A DNA stretch of 59,468 nt from an uncultured Prevotellaceae bacterium (lineage in GTDB: Bacteria; Bacteroidota; Bacteroidia; Bacteroidales; Bacteroidaceae), in assembly GCA_900316475.1 (NCBI GenBank), contig ONDA01000016.1, positions 1-59,468 of the forward strand, given 5' to 3'. Below are positions 1 through 9,220 of this stretch, piece by piece. Under the pieces are notes generated by a model that did not search any database, was not told the origin of the DNA, and worked only from the letters and a program-made list of their open reading frames with translations. Each line of letters opens with the position of its first letter. The stretch's first letter is position 1. Position numbers and translations under genes: made by a program.

Positions 1-15
1 GTTGCGGCGGCGGAT

Positions 16-188
16 GGTAGCACCAGTGGTAGCACCAATGCCCACACCAGCACTGACACCTGAACCGGAAAAACGTCACGGCCGCTGAGAAAAATCTCAC
101 GGCCTCTCGTGAAAAAATATAGGCGTGAAATTTTTACCAGAGGCCGTGATGTGGTGCGACCATTGGTGTGCCTACTGGTGTGACCAAC
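16..188. repeat. Large imperfect inverted repeat
   Basis: The left arm (16-50) has two GGTxGCACCAGT/GGTAGCACCAAT-like units; the reverse complement of 152-188 gives nearly the same string with a few mismatches. Between the arms lie TCACGGCC units in both orientations (77-83, 108-114, 144-150), so the whole can fold into a long stem. This could be a MITE-like remnant or a dispersed intergenic repeat; no ORF is inside. Confidence 0.6.
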
Positions 189-385
189 TCACGAAAAATC
201 TATTCTGAAAATCAGTGAGTTAAGTGCCAGGTGTAAGAGGTGTCACCTGTTTGTTTTTTATATAAAGCAATGAAAAAGCGGGGAACACTGCTTCTAATGT
301 AACTCAAGTTCCCCACCCCTAAAACCTTTTAAGAACCATAAATTTTATAATGAACTACGAATTTCACTAATTACACTAATTGAAT

Positions 386-421
386 AATGAACAAAGATTT
401 GAAGATTTAAAAGATTTTGAG
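386..421. repeat. A/T-rich dispersed repeat, copy 1 (inverted copy near 52825)
   Basis: The segment containing AACAAAGATTTGAAGATT followed by AAAGATTTTGAG matches the reverse complement of 52825-52861 with one indel. The flanks differ, so this is a short dispersed module and not a long duplication. Confidence 0.65.
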
Positions 422-578
422 ATTTCACTAATTACACTAATTTCATCACTTCAGGGGTGACCCCGTGTGAGCTGTTTGCTGGGCATCGTAATCGGCGGTA
501 ACTTTGTACCGCAAGCTGATGGTGTCTACTGTTATGCTCATAAAAAGATACTGTTAATGGGCGAAATATTAAAGGACA

Positions 579-794
579 CTAAAACAAGTTCATATTCGGG
601 AATACGCCAGAACTTGTCTCATTAGGTTTGGCTGGTTCTGTTTCGGCCAGTATTTTATAGAACCACGGGCCGATGAGTGGAGTGAAACAAACGCTAAAAA
701 CGTAGTAAAGTACGCGGTCGGCGCGCGTTGCATCCTCAGGCAGGAACCGCTTGCGGATGGCGTAGGCTATGATGAGGAATGTGAGCGTTACCAT
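579..794 (-). CDS. Small hydrophobic protein of unknown function (71 aa)
   Basis: The protein starts MVTLTFLIIAYAIRKRF, one membrane segment followed by basic residues, then a second hydrophobic stretch (YYVFSVCFTPLIGPWFY) and a polar tail rich in E, P and N. The open frame reaches further upstream to 899, but a clear TATATTTG promoter box lies at 819-826, inside that extension, so the ATG at 794 is the likely start. It stands alone, divergent from the lipoprotein gene at 1054. I do not recognise the family. A small two-segment inner-membrane protein is the most that can be said. Confidence 0.6.
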   Translation of the reverse strand: MVTLTFLIIAYAIRKRFLPEDATRADRVLYYVFSVCFTPLIGPWFYKILAETEPAKPNETSSGVFPNMNLF

Positions 795-818
795 AATCGT
801 TTCTTCATTTGTTTGCTG

Positions 819-826
819 CAAATATA
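819..826 (-). promoter_or_regulatory. Promoter -7 box TATATTTG
   Basis: Matches the Bacteroidota -7 consensus TAnnTTTG. It lies 24 nt before the ATG at 794 and fixes the start of the small membrane protein. Confidence 0.6.
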
Positions 827-881
827 GGAAAAATCCGGCAAATATGCAAGGGGGGATGCCTTTTTTATGAAGAAAAATCCC

Positions 882-1023
882 TATCTTTGCAGTGTGCAAG
901 CGTGCATATCGTTAGAATTTAGCAGATTTGCAATCCCCGGTGAGCAATTGCCGGGGATTTACCGTAACTTTGGCTGCGCCGAAGTTACTTGCACTCAGAA
1001 AAGCTCAAATATATTTGGCTTTT
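882..1023 (+). repeat. Promoter-like box followed by three hairpins
   Basis: TATCTTTG at 882-889 is a second promoter-like box on the plus strand. After it come a perfect 9-bp stem (AATCCCCGG 932-940 with CCGGGGATT 951-959), a GTAACTT/AAGTTAC stem around 964-988, and an AAAAGCTCAAAT/ATTTGGCTTTT palindrome at 999-1023. The AAGTTACTTGCACTCAGAAAAG string is, from memory, typical of Prevotella intergenic repeats. A small RNA or a structured leader are other possibilities. Confidence 0.45.
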
Positions 1024-1037
1024 CATACGTTTTTTCG

Positions 1038-1045
1038 TAACTTTG
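1038..1045 (+). promoter_or_regulatory. Promoter -7 box TAACTTTG
   Basis: Bacteroidota TAnnTTTG box ending 8 nt before the ATG at 1054. The transcript would have a very short 5' leader. Confidence 0.55.
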
Positions 1046-1053
1046 CAGCCAGA

Positions 1054-1974
1054 ATGAAAAGAGTATGGTTAATACTGACGGTTGTAGCGCTGATATATAG
1101 CTGTGGACCGTCATACGAGGAGAAGCGGCGTGTCGACCAGAAAGAGCGTTTGCAGCGTTGGCGTGAGGATTCGGCAGCGCTCAAAGTAGCAGTGATGCCG
1201 ACGGTGGACTGTCTGCCGCTGTTCGTGGCAAAGGCTGAACATCTGTTTTCGGGGCAGGGCGTTGATGTGCGGCTGAAGCTGTTTACGGCTCAGATGGACT
1301 GTGACACGGCGTTGGCCGGTGGCAGTGTGGAGGCGTCAGTGACCGACCTGGTAAGGGCGGAGCGTCTGAAGAAGCAAGGTACGCCGCTGCGCTATGTGAC
1401 GTCGACGAATGCCTACTGGCAGTTGTATTCAAATCGCATGGCACGTATCACGAAACTACCGCAGCTTGACGACAAGATGCTGTCAATGACCCGCTACTCG
1501 GCTACCGACTTGTTGGCCGACCTTGCCGTCGACAGTGCCCGTCTGAAGCCTGAGCGCGTATTTAAGATACAGGTCAACGATGTGAGCATCCGCTTGAAGA
1601 TGCTGCTGAATAATGAGATTGACGCTGTCTTGTTGACCGAGCCGCAGGCTTCACAGGCTCGTCAAGCCCATCACCGTCTGCTGATGGATAGCCGTTCGGC
1701 CGGACTGCAGCTTGGGGTGTTGGCCTTCAGTGAAAAGGCGCTTGCCAACAAGAAGCGTCAGGAGCAGCTTGACATGTTCCTCAAAGGCTATAATCAGGCC
1801 GTTGACTCCCTGAACCGTTATGGCATGGAGCGCTATGGGCATCTGGTGGCTAAGTTCTGTAAGGTCAAGGAAGAACAACTTGATTCCGTCTTGATGAATA
1901 TGAAGTACCAGCGGATAGCAGCACCACGGGATGTGGATGTTGAACGTGCTTCCAAATGGCTTGAAAAGCAGTAG
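1054..1974 (+). CDS. ABC transporter solute-binding lipoprotein, NMT1/THI5-SsuA type
   Basis: The 306-aa product starts MKRVWLILTVVALIYSCGP, a signal peptide with a lipobox ending at Cys17, so a lipoprotein. The body has the periplasmic-binding fold signature of the NMT1/SsuA group: LKVAVMPTVDCLPLFVAKAEHLF near the start (a long-chain name for the first strand and helix), a VTDLVRAERL segment, and IDAVLLTEPQA in the second lobe. Ligands of this family include thiamine precursors, sulfonates and nitrate; the sequence does not decide which. No permease or ATPase gene is adjacent. The start at 1054 is chosen because a promoter box lies just upstream, inside the longer open frame. A TPR gene follows after 3 bp, in the same operon. 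Confidence 0.75.
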   Translation: MKRVWLILTVVALIYSCGPSYEEKRRVDQKERLQRWREDSAALKVAVMPTVDCLPLFVAKAEHLFSGQGVDVRLKLFTAQMDCDTALAGGSVEASVTDLVRAERLKKQGTPLRYVTSTNAYWQLYSNRMARITKLPQLDDKMLSMTRYSATDLLADLAVDSARLKPERVFKIQVNDVSIRLKMLLNNEIDAVLLTEPQASQARQAHHRLLMDSRSAGLQLGVLAFSEKALANKKRQEQLDMFLKGYNQAVDSLNRYGMERYGHLVAKFCKVKEEQLDSVLMNMKYQRIAAPRDVDVERASKWLEKQ

Positions 1975-1977
1975 GCT

Positions 1978-4197
1978 ATGGTAAACAATGAGGCGCTGAA
2001 CACCATTATCAAGAATGTGATAGGAAACCAGTTGTGCTTGGCTGTTGAACATCTGGAGAACTATCTTTTCACATTTACGCAACCGCAGGCCTTGGAACAG
2101 TTAGAGGAGCTGAAGGCCGACTATCAGCTGATGAGCGACTACTGGCAGCGGGGCTTCGATGACCCACAGCGCGAGCAACTCTACGGCCAATTGCTGCGTC
2201 GTATGTACGTTATAGCAGTTAACGTCTATATCCGCTATTATATCAATAACAGCAGTTATGTCAAGGGCGTTTATAACCATTGCAGGTCAACACGGCAGAA
2301 TTGGACAGTGGCCTCACTGCGGCGTGATATGGAGGCCTATGTGTCTGACGTGGCGATGCTGCAACTGGAGGCAGAACACACGCGGCAGGTTCGGCTGAAG
2401 GCAATCAACGAACAGCATCATGAACTGATAGCCAATCTCTTTGACTATATTTGGACGTCGCGTATATGGACGGATGGTGTGGCAGATGCGTTCCGCGATA
2501 TGCTGCTATCGCCCACTATCGACACTATCGACCAGCAGACGCTGGTGAGCGCCATCACGGTGTCGCTGTTCAACTTCTTTGGTGTCAACAAGTTCCGTAT
2601 ACTTATTGACGTCTATCGGCAATCGACTGACGAGCAAGTCCGCCAGCGCGCCCTCGTGGGATGGGTGCTCAGCCTGAATAGCGATGTCCTGGCACTATAT
2701 CCTGAGGTGAAGCAGATTGTAGTAGAGACAGTCGGCGACGAACGTTGTCTGGCTGAGCTCACTGAACTGCAGATGCAGCTCTTCTACTGTCTCAAGGCCG
2801 AGAGCGACAACCGTATCATCCAAAGCGAGATCATGCCTGAGCTGATGCAGTCGGGCAACATTCGCGTCACCCGTAACGGTATTGAGGAAGTTGACGACGA
2901 CACATTGGACGATGTGTTGCACCCCGAACTCTCCGAACAGCGTATGGAGCGGCTTGAGGCTACTATGAAGCGGATGACAGACATGCAGAAGCAAGGCTCG
3001 GATGTCTATTTCGGTGGCTTTTCGCAGATGAAGCGCTTCCCGTTCTTCTCTACGGTTGCCAACTGGTTTCAGCCTTTCTATTTAGACCATCCTGCCATTT
3101 CCGGACTGCTGGCGGGTGTGCGTGGACAGAAGTTCCTGATGTCGCTGCTCAAAAGCGGCCCTTTCTGCGATAGTGACAAATACTCCTTTGTACTGGGCTA
3201 TCAGATGGCTGTCAGCAGGATGCCCGATAACTTGTTGGAAATGATGGATCGTGGCGAGGCGATGTTAGTGGGAGGCGAGATTGATGCCGGCGATTTGAAT
3301 ACGCCGACTTTCATCCGACGCTCGTATCTACAGAGTATGTATCGCTTTTTCCGTGTCTTTCCGCAGCGTGGGGAATTCCGCAACCCGTTCGAGACGACCC
3401 AGTCAGCCCGTTACCTGTTCTTTGCCAATGGCATGTTTCAGCAGACGCGGCTGGAGGAGAAGATGGGCGAGGTGGTGAGCTTCTTCATCAAGCACAAGGC
3501 TTATGATGCCGCCCGTCAGGTGCTGCAGAACTACCGTGAGGAGCGCCGTGATGCACAGTTCTATATGCTGAACGGTACCGTTCTGATGAGGACGCACGTA
3601 GAGCGCAATGCCGATCTCGACGCCGTCACCTGCTTTGCCCGCCTGTTGGAATTGGAGCCCGACAATGAGCGAGGGTGGGCAGGCTATGCCAGGGCTCTCT
3701 TTGCTCGTGGCGACTATCAGGGAGCCCTTGACTACTATCGTCGGCTCAGTAGCCGCCATCCCGAACGCCAGAACTATCAGTTGAACGAGGCTGTCTGTCT
3801 GACCCGCCTACAGGATTATGAGTTAGCGTTAAAACTACTCTATAAGCTGAACTATGAGTCGCCCGAAGACCAGGACGTCATGAGGGTGCTGGCATGGGCG
3901 CTTGTCGGGGTAGGGAAGTACGACCAGGCGACACGCTTCTATGAAGAGCTTCTGACGACGGAGAAGCCTGCCGATGACGACTTCCTGAACTATGGCTATT
4001 GCCTATGGTTTGCGCGCTCCGTGCAGCAGGCCGCCGATATGTTCCGCCGTTATGCCAATCAGGAAGGCGTCGACTTTGAACCGTCACGCGAGTTTGCCAC
4101 CGAGGCTGCCATCATCCGTCAGCATGGTATCAGTGCCATTGAGGTGCAGCTGATGACTGATTTGCTGAATAATAGGCTGTTACAGCCAGGGGCGTAG
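1978..4197 (+). CDS. Tetratricopeptide-repeat protein, large, cytoplasmic
   Basis: A 739-aa protein with no signal peptide. The N-terminal ~450 residues are helical and unfamiliar (many LEQLEEL/QLF segments). The C-terminal ~250 residues hold TPR units, for example GTVLMRTHVERNADLDAVTCF, WAGYARALFARGDYQGALDYY, and VLAWALVGVGKYDQATRFYEELL, each with the typical W-LG-Y-A-F spacing. TPR arrays bind proteins, so a scaffold or regulatory role is likely; the partner is unknown. It starts 3 bp after the solute-binding lipoprotein stop, so the two are probably cotranscribed. Its 3' end overlaps the convergent phospholipase D gene by 18 bp. Confidence 0.7.
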   Translation: MVNNEALNTIIKNVIGNQLCLAVEHLENYLFTFTQPQALEQLEELKADYQLMSDYWQRGFDDPQREQLYGQLLRRMYVIAVNVYIRYYINNSSYVKGVYNHCRSTRQNWTVASLRRDMEAYVSDVAMLQLEAEHTRQVRLKAINEQHHELIANLFDYIWTSRIWTDGVADAFRDMLLSPTIDTIDQQTLVSAITVSLFNFFGVNKFRILIDVYRQSTDEQVRQRALVGWVLSLNSDVLALYPEVKQIVVETVGDERCLAELTELQMQLFYCLKAESDNRIIQSEIMPELMQSGNIRVTRNGIEEVDDDTLDDVLHPELSEQRMERLEATMKRMTDMQKQGSDVYFGGFSQMKRFPFFSTVANWFQPFYLDHPAISGLLAGVRGQKFLMSLLKSGPFCDSDKYSFVLGYQMAVSRMPDNLLEMMDRGEAMLVGGEIDAGDLNTPTFIRRSYLQSMYRFFRVFPQRGEFRNPFETTQSARYLFFANGMFQQTRLEEKMGEVVSFFIKHKAYDAARQVLQNYREERRDAQFYMLNGTVLMRTHVERNADLDAVTCFARLLELEPDNERGWAGYARALFARGDYQGALDYYRRLSSRHPERQNYQLNEAVCLTRLQDYELALKLLYKLNYESPEDQDVMRVLAWALVGVGKYDQATRFYEELLTTEKPADDDFLNYGYCLWFARSVQQAADMFRRYANQEGVDFEPSREFATEAAIIRQHGISAIEVQLMTDLLNNRLLQPGA

Positions 4198-5433
4198 CAG
4201 CGAGGCAAACCATCCGCGGAACTTCTGCCACGTCGTGCGGTACTCATTCCATACTTCCTTTGTCAGGTAGACACTCTCCTGCTTGTCGTGATTGAACATA
4301 GCGTCGAGCTGGCGGGTGACTGCTGTGTCGAGAATGACAGCATTCTCCTCGTAGTCGAAGCGCAGGCTACGGGCGTCGAGGTTGGTGGAGCCGACGGTAC
4401 AATAGCGACCGTCGACCATCATAATTTTGGAGTGATGGAACCCCGGCAGGTAGAGCCAGACGTGGGCACCCTCCTTCTTCATCTTATAGGCGTTGCGGAG
4501 CACGCAGTCGGGCGTCAGGGGAATGTCGCTCTTGGCCGATACCATGATTTCGAGACGGACACCACGACGGATGGCGCGCTTTAGGGCCTTTTTTACAGAG
4601 GGTATCAGGGTGAAGTAGGGGTTGATAAGCTTGATGGAGTCTTGGGCCGCGTCGATAGCTTCGATGTACATACGGCGCATGGCATCGTTCTTGCCTACCA
4701 CATAGCCATCGGCATCGTAGACGGCTCCCGGCTCGCGGTTGGCAATGGCGATGGTCTTCGAGCCTGCAGGCCGTCCGTGGAAGTACTTGGGATTGGTCAT
4801 AAGATTCTCGCCGGTCGTCTGAAGCCAGATGCGACAGAAGATTTGCTGTAGTTCGTTGACGGCCGGCCCCTCGATGCGGCAGTGCATGTCGCGCCAGGAA
4901 CCTACCTGCTCCGTACCTTTTATATAATAGTCGGCCACATTCATTCCGCCGGTGTAGGCCGTCCGTCCGTCGATAACCACAATCTTGCGGTGGTCGCGGG
5001 GCCAGATGCGGTTGACCCAGGGGAAGCGGATAGGGTCGAACTCATGGATGTCGATGCCGTCTTTACGCAGGGCTTCGAGGTGGTGGTGCTTCAGCGGCTG
5101 GTTGTTGGAGTCGTTGCCGAAGCCGTCGAAGAGTGCGCGAACCTCAACCCCTTCACGCCGTTTCTCGCGAAGGATGTCGAAGAGTAGGAAGGCGATGGAG
5201 TCGTTGCGAAAATTGAAGTATTCCAGATGGATGCTGCTACGAGCCTGCCGGATAGTCTGGAACATATCGTCGAACTTCTCCTGGCCGCTCATGAGCAAAT
5301 GGACGTCGTTGCCCTCAGTGAAGCGCAGACCATAGTCAGAGAGTTGACGACGGAGAACCGTGTCGCTAGTCTGTGCCCAGGAGGGGCACAGACAAAGCGT
5401 AAGCACAAACGAGAAGACAGTCTTGCGAATCAT
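4180..5433 (-). CDS. cls: Phospholipase D / cardiolipin synthase family protein
   Basis: The 417-aa product has an N-terminal signal sequence (MIRKTVFSFVLTLCLCPSWAQ) and two HKD motifs: HDRKIVVID around residue 147 and HHSKIMMVD around residue 333, each followed by GGMN/GSTN. Two HKD motifs form the active site of the PLD superfamily; cardiolipin synthases join two phosphatidylglycerols this way. E. coli ClsA has two N-terminal membrane spans while this protein has a cleavable-looking signal, so a periplasmic PLD-type phosphodiesterase is also possible. It is the last gene of the kdsA-kdsD-regulator operon (3-bp gap), which points to envelope lipid work. Confidence 0.8.
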   Translation of the reverse strand: MIRKTVFSFVLTLCLCPSWAQTSDTVLRRQLSDYGLRFTEGNDVHLLMSGQEKFDDMFQTIRQARSSIHLEYFNFRNDSIAFLLFDILREKRREGVEVRALFDGFGNDSNNQPLKHHHLEALRKDGIDIHEFDPIRFPWVNRIWPRDHRKIVVIDGRTAYTGGMNVADYYIKGTEQVGSWRDMHCRIEGPAVNELQQIFCRIWLQTTGENLMTNPKYFHGRPAGSKTIAIANREPGAVYDADGYVVGKNDAMRRMYIEAIDAAQDSIKLINPYFTLIPSVKKALKRAIRRGVRLEIMVSAKSDIPLTPDCVLRNAYKMKKEGAHVWLYLPGFHHSKIMMVDGRYCTVGSTNLDARSLRFDYEENAVILDTAVTRQLDAMFNHDKQESVYLTKEVWNEYRTTWQKFRGWFASLLRPWL

Positions 5434-5436
5434 TGT

Positions 5437-8400
5437 TTATTTACGATGCTTCAGTCTGTATTCAAGTGGCGAAAGCCCAAACTTTTCCTTAAAGATCTTG
5501 ATGAAGTTCTCTGCTGTCATGAAGCCCACGTTGACAGCCAGCTCACTCATGTTGATATTGGTGCGTTTCAGCAGGATACAGGAATGTTTCAGGCGGATGT
5601 CGCGGACAAGTTCTGCTGGGGTCTTACTCGTCAAGTTGCGTACTTTATGGAAGAAAGGAACGCGTCCCATCCCCATGACACTGGCCATCTCCTCAAGGCT
5701 AATCTGGCCACGGCTCATGTTCTGCAGTACGTATTGCTCGATGTTTTTCAGCAACTGCCTATCCATAGCGTCAGCCATAGAATAATTGCTGCCAAATTCG
5801 TCTTCCATCTCGTCGCTGATGATGGTCTGCAGTTCATTATCATTCTTGACGACGGCATTCTTCTTCGTAATCGTTGTCTCGACGATTTTCATTTCGTCGT
5901 CAGCACTTGACGTTTCCTGTAGAGCCTTGTCCGTAGGTATTGACGTGTCGATGCTTTCTGTGGCCGTAGTCATACTTGTATTGTAGCCCTCAAGACGGCG
6001 TGTCTCGGCACCTTCAATGAGGTTGCTGTCAATCGCATAGCCACCGAGTCCCAGCAGCTTGTTGAAGCGCATAATGGCTTCCTGGATGTTGAAGGGCTTT
6101 GCCAGATAATCGTCAGCAGAGAGCGAGATTTCCATATTCTTCATTTCCTTCGGCGTCAGCGTCGTTTCCGTGACGAGTACAAACTTGATGCGCTCTGTCG
6201 TGGGGTTCGTCTTCAGCTGGTTACAGAGTTCGCTACCTGTAATACCCGGCATGTCATGTTTACAGATGACAAGGTCTACTCCTATTGATTCAAGGTCTTT
6301 GGCGGCCTTATGCGTGCTATTGTAGACATGGAAGTCGTAGACGTTGTAGAGGTTAGCGTTGATATACTTGAGGAACTCCTCGTTGTCGTCAATAAAGAAC
6401 ACGATAAACTTGCTGGTAGGAGAGTCGTTGCGACGTCGCGTTGGTACTATCTCGGATGACAGTTCCTCGTTATTGATGACGGGCAGTGCCAGCTCGCCCT
6501 TGGCGTCCAGCTCGTAACGTCCATGCACGTTCTGCTTGGCACGTTCCTCTGGATGCTCCAGCGACGACTGCATGTCAGAGACGCGGGTGATGACCTGTAG
6601 CATCTGTGAGTGGAGGGCGTTAAGCTGTTCGCGCTCCTCGAGTGTACTCTCTTTTTCCGCCAGGTTGCTGATGATGGAGGTCATGCGTGCCATAGGCTGA
6701 CGCAGGTCGTCACTGGTGGCCTTGATTTCCTCACGCTGCTGTATCAGTTCATCGATGACGGCTTCTTTCTTACGCTTGAGCTCCTTGACTTGTCCAATGC
6801 CGATTTTCCAAATGTAGAGGCATACAATGATGGCGGTGGCATAGATGATGAGCATCCACCAGGAGAGATACCAAGGTTTGAGGATGACAATCTCTAAGAT
6901 ACGTTCCTGGTTGCTGACAGCACCATCGGCACTGACGGCCTTCACGTGCAGCGTATAGTTTCCGCTTGCCAGGTCGTGGATGGTTATGCCGTGCTTGACG
7001 GCGTCGCCATTGGCCCAGTCCTCGTCACGTCCTTCTAACCAATACATGAACTGCAGGCGCTCGCTTTGGTTGTAGTTTCCTGCAGAGAACTTGATGGTGA
7101 AGGTGTTCTGGTCGTTTTCCAGTTCAATGTGGTTGCTCTCGTTGAGTGCCTGTGGCAGAATGACATTGCCGTCGTAGTTGTGTCCTGCCAGTATTTCCTC
7201 CTCGCCGATGAAGAGCTGTGTCAGCATAACGCGTGGCAGCGACTCGGTGTCGTCGTTGATGTCGTGGCGAGTCAGGTTGACGCCATAGAGTGCGCCAAAG
7301 ACAACGTCGCCGTTACGCTTGGTCAAGATGGCTCCCATGTTAAACTCATTGCTGAGCAGGCCGTCAGACATGTCGTAGTTGTAGAGACCGGTTCCGATAG
7401 AGCCGTCTTCCGCATTACGTTGTATGACAACGCGGCAGATACCGTTGCTGGTAGTCAGCCAGATGTTGTGTCTGTTGTCTTCGGTGATACCGCAGATGTT
7501 ATTGTTACAGAGTCCTTGTTTCTCTGTGATATAGTTCAGACTGTCGCTCACAAGGTTTAGGATGTTGACGCCTTCACGTGTTCCCACCCAAATCAGTCCT
7601 CTTGAATCTTCGTATACCTGTGTGATGTAATTGTTGGTAAAGGTCTTCAGGTTGGTGGCGTTACCCGTCAGATTAGTAATCTTCGTTGTCGACAGGTTGA
7701 GGATGGAAAGTCCTTCACTGGTGCCCACAAGCAGGTTGTTGTCTCTGGCATAAAACAGCGTGGTAATGTTATTTGTATTGAGTTTGCCGTTCTCCTTCGT
7801 ATAGCTTGAGAAGGTGTTCATCTTTGGGTTGTACACCTGAAGTCCGCCGTTGGTAGCTATCCACAAGTTACCCACATGGTCGGTACAGAGCGAGTTGATG
7901 TGGTCATCGATAAGCGTTGTCAAACTGTCTTTTGCTGCTGAGTAGATGGTTGTCTCGCCGTTTTTAATACGTGTCAGACCATTCTGCTTCGAACCAACCC
8001 ACAAGCTACCGTCCTTGGTGCATTCCAGAGCTGTTACCTTCTTACTGGCCAGTACGCCGTTATAGCCAATGATGCCTTCGTTGCTTGTACCGTAGTAGAT
8101 GTTGCTGTTTTCGTCCTCAGCGATAGCGGTAATGTCGTTCATCGGGGTAGAATAGAAGCGGTAGATGTTGTTGCCGTAGTAAGCCACGCCCGACTTTTCG
8201 GTGCCCACCCAGAGCAGGTCGGTATCGTCGACGTAGATGCTCTGAACCCTCAAGGTGTTGGTGTTGGTCTCGCCGGAAGTCATGCTCCTGGTTTCTGCCG
8301 CCTCCATCTCGTAGGTGTTTACATTCATCCTGATGAGGCCTGCGCGGTCAGTTCCTATCCAGATGTTTCCATTGCGGTCACCGCCCATACCGTTGACAGT

Positions 8401-9207
8401 ATTATCAACGCCGATGCCCGTCAGGCCGAGTTTGTCGCCGATGGTAGTATCCCAGACATTAGCATTCTTCTTGTAGACGAAGAGCGTGCCCTGACCGTAG
8501 AGCCAGATGTTGTCCATCTGGTCGGCGAAGGCTTTAAGGGAGCTACTTTTACGCAGTTTCTTCTGAGCTATTTCGTTGGTTACCCAGACGGTGTGTTGCT
8601 GGCGCATGACGTCGCAACAGGCTATGCGTCCGTCGTCGTAGACTATCAGTGCGCCGTCGCGACATTCGCTGATAGAGCATATCTTTCCTTGTGGTATGCC
8701 GTGGGCGTCGTTGGTATATCCAAACTCATAGAGCAGCTGTTGCTGCATATTGTAGCTGACGACGCCCTTGCTGGGTATATAGCCCCAGATGTTCTTGTGC
8801 TTGTCAATATAGATAATATCAGGGACGGTTTCTATTCCCATACGTGAGAAGGCTTGCTTCATCTCGCGGACAAACGATTCCGACTGAGGGTAGTAGATAC
8901 AGTAGCCAGCAGCCGTCTTGACCCACAGTGTACCGTCAAGGGCCTCTTGGATGGAGTAGATATAGCTGTCGGGGAGCGATGAACCGTCTTGCGAGTCGCA
9001 TTGGAAGTTCTTGAACACATAGCCGTCGTAGCGGTACAGGCCTGCCGGTGTTCCAAACCAGACATACCCTCTGCTGTCTTTAAGGATGCAGTTTATCTGA
9101 CTGCTTGTCAGTCCGTTGCGTGCGTTAAGTGTCTTGAACAGATAAACGGCACCGGCCATCAAGGGGAGTGCCAGCAACAATAAGGTTAATATTCTAAACT
9201 TCTTCAT
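5437..9207 (-). CDS. Hybrid two-component-type regulator with replaced phospho-residues and no kinase ATPase domain
   Basis: The 1256-aa protein is built like the Bacteroidota hybrid two-component sensors: signal sequence, ~700 residues of beta-propeller repeats (DSRGYVWFGTPAGL, DSRGLIWVGTREGV and similar), a Y_Y_Y-like domain, one membrane span (about 783-800), a coiled DHp-like stretch (about 820-885), a receiver-like domain (about 930-1045), and a C-terminal AraC helix-turn-helix (about 1155-1256). What differs: the H-box reads SDDLRQPM where SHELRTPL is usual, so the His is gone. No HATPase domain (N, G1, G2 boxes) lies between DHp and receiver. The receiver reads CKHDMPG where DxxMPG is usual, placing Lys at the phospho-acceptor site. 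It therefore probably signals by conformation only. It lies 13 bp after kdsD. Confidence 0.85.
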   Translation of the reverse strand: MKKFRILTLLLLALPLMAGAVYLFKTLNARNGLTSSQINCILKDSRGYVWFGTPAGLYRYDGYVFKNFQCDSQDGSSLPDSYIYSIQEALDGTLWVKTAAGYCIYYPQSESFVREMKQAFSRMGIETVPDIIYIDKHKNIWGYIPSKGVVSYNMQQQLLYEFGYTNDAHGIPQGKICSISECRDGALIVYDDGRIACCDVMRQQHTVWVTNEIAQKKLRKSSSLKAFADQMDNIWLYGQGTLFVYKKNANVWDTTIGDKLGLTGIGVDNTVNGMGGDRNGNIWIGTDRAGLIRMNVNTYEMEAAETRSMTSGETNTNTLRVQSIYVDDTDLLWVGTEKSGVAYYGNNIYRFYSTPMNDITAIAEDENSNIYYGTSNEGIIGYNGVLASKKVTALECTKDGSLWVGSKQNGLTRIKNGETTIYSAAKDSLTTLIDDHINSLCTDHVGNLWIATNGGLQVYNPKMNTFSSYTKENGKLNTNNITTLFYARDNNLLVGTSEGLSILNLSTTKITNLTGNATNLKTFTNNYITQVYEDSRGLIWVGTREGVNILNLVSDSLNYITEKQGLCNNNICGITEDNRHNIWLTTSNGICRVVIQRNAEDGSIGTGLYNYDMSDGLLSNEFNMGAILTKRNGDVVFGALYGVNLTRHDINDDTESLPRVMLTQLFIGEEEILAGHNYDGNVILPQALNESNHIELENDQNTFTIKFSAGNYNQSERLQFMYWLEGRDEDWANGDAVKHGITIHDLASGNYTLHVKAVSADGAVSNQERILEIVILKPWYLSWWMLIIYATAIIVCLYIWKIGIGQVKELKRKKEAVIDELIQQREEIKATSDDLRQPMARMTSIISNLAEKESTLEEREQLNALHSQMLQVITRVSDMQSSLEHPEERAKQNVHGRYELDAKGELALPVINNEELSSEIVPTRRRNDSPTSKFIVFFIDDNEEFLKYINANLYNVYDFHVYNSTHKAAKDLESIGVDLVICKHDMPGITGSELCNQLKTNPTTERIKFVLVTETTLTPKEMKNMEISLSADDYLAKPFNIQEAIMRFNKLLGLGGYAIDSNLIEGAETRRLEGYNTSMTTATESIDTSIPTDKALQETSSADDEMKIVETTITKKNAVVKNDNELQTIISDEMEDEFGSNYSMADAMDRQLLKNIEQYVLQNMSRGQISLEEMASVMGMGRVPFFHKVRNLTSKTPAELVRDIRLKHSCILLKRTNINMSELAVNVGFMTAENFIKIFKEKFGLSPLEYRLKHRK

Positions 9208-9220
9208 CGTTCTTATCTCA

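Larger units (their letters stand above)
1..578. other. Gene-poor region made of inverted and dispersed repeats
   Basis: I see no convincing gene here. The stretch holds a large imperfect inverted repeat (16-50 against 152-188, GGTxxCACCAGT-type arms), several CACGGCC/GGCCGTG units between the arms, and an A/T-rich module at about 386-421 whose reverse complement recurs near 52825-52861. The AAACGTCACGGCCGCT unit at about 70-88 recurs inverted near 53195-53213. The rest, to 578, shows nothing I can name. Confidence 0.6.

Noticed and set aside
5227-5910. 227-codon plus-strand frame across the phospholipase D start and regulator end
   Set aside because: Runs through the 3-bp gap between two well-supported minus-strand genes.
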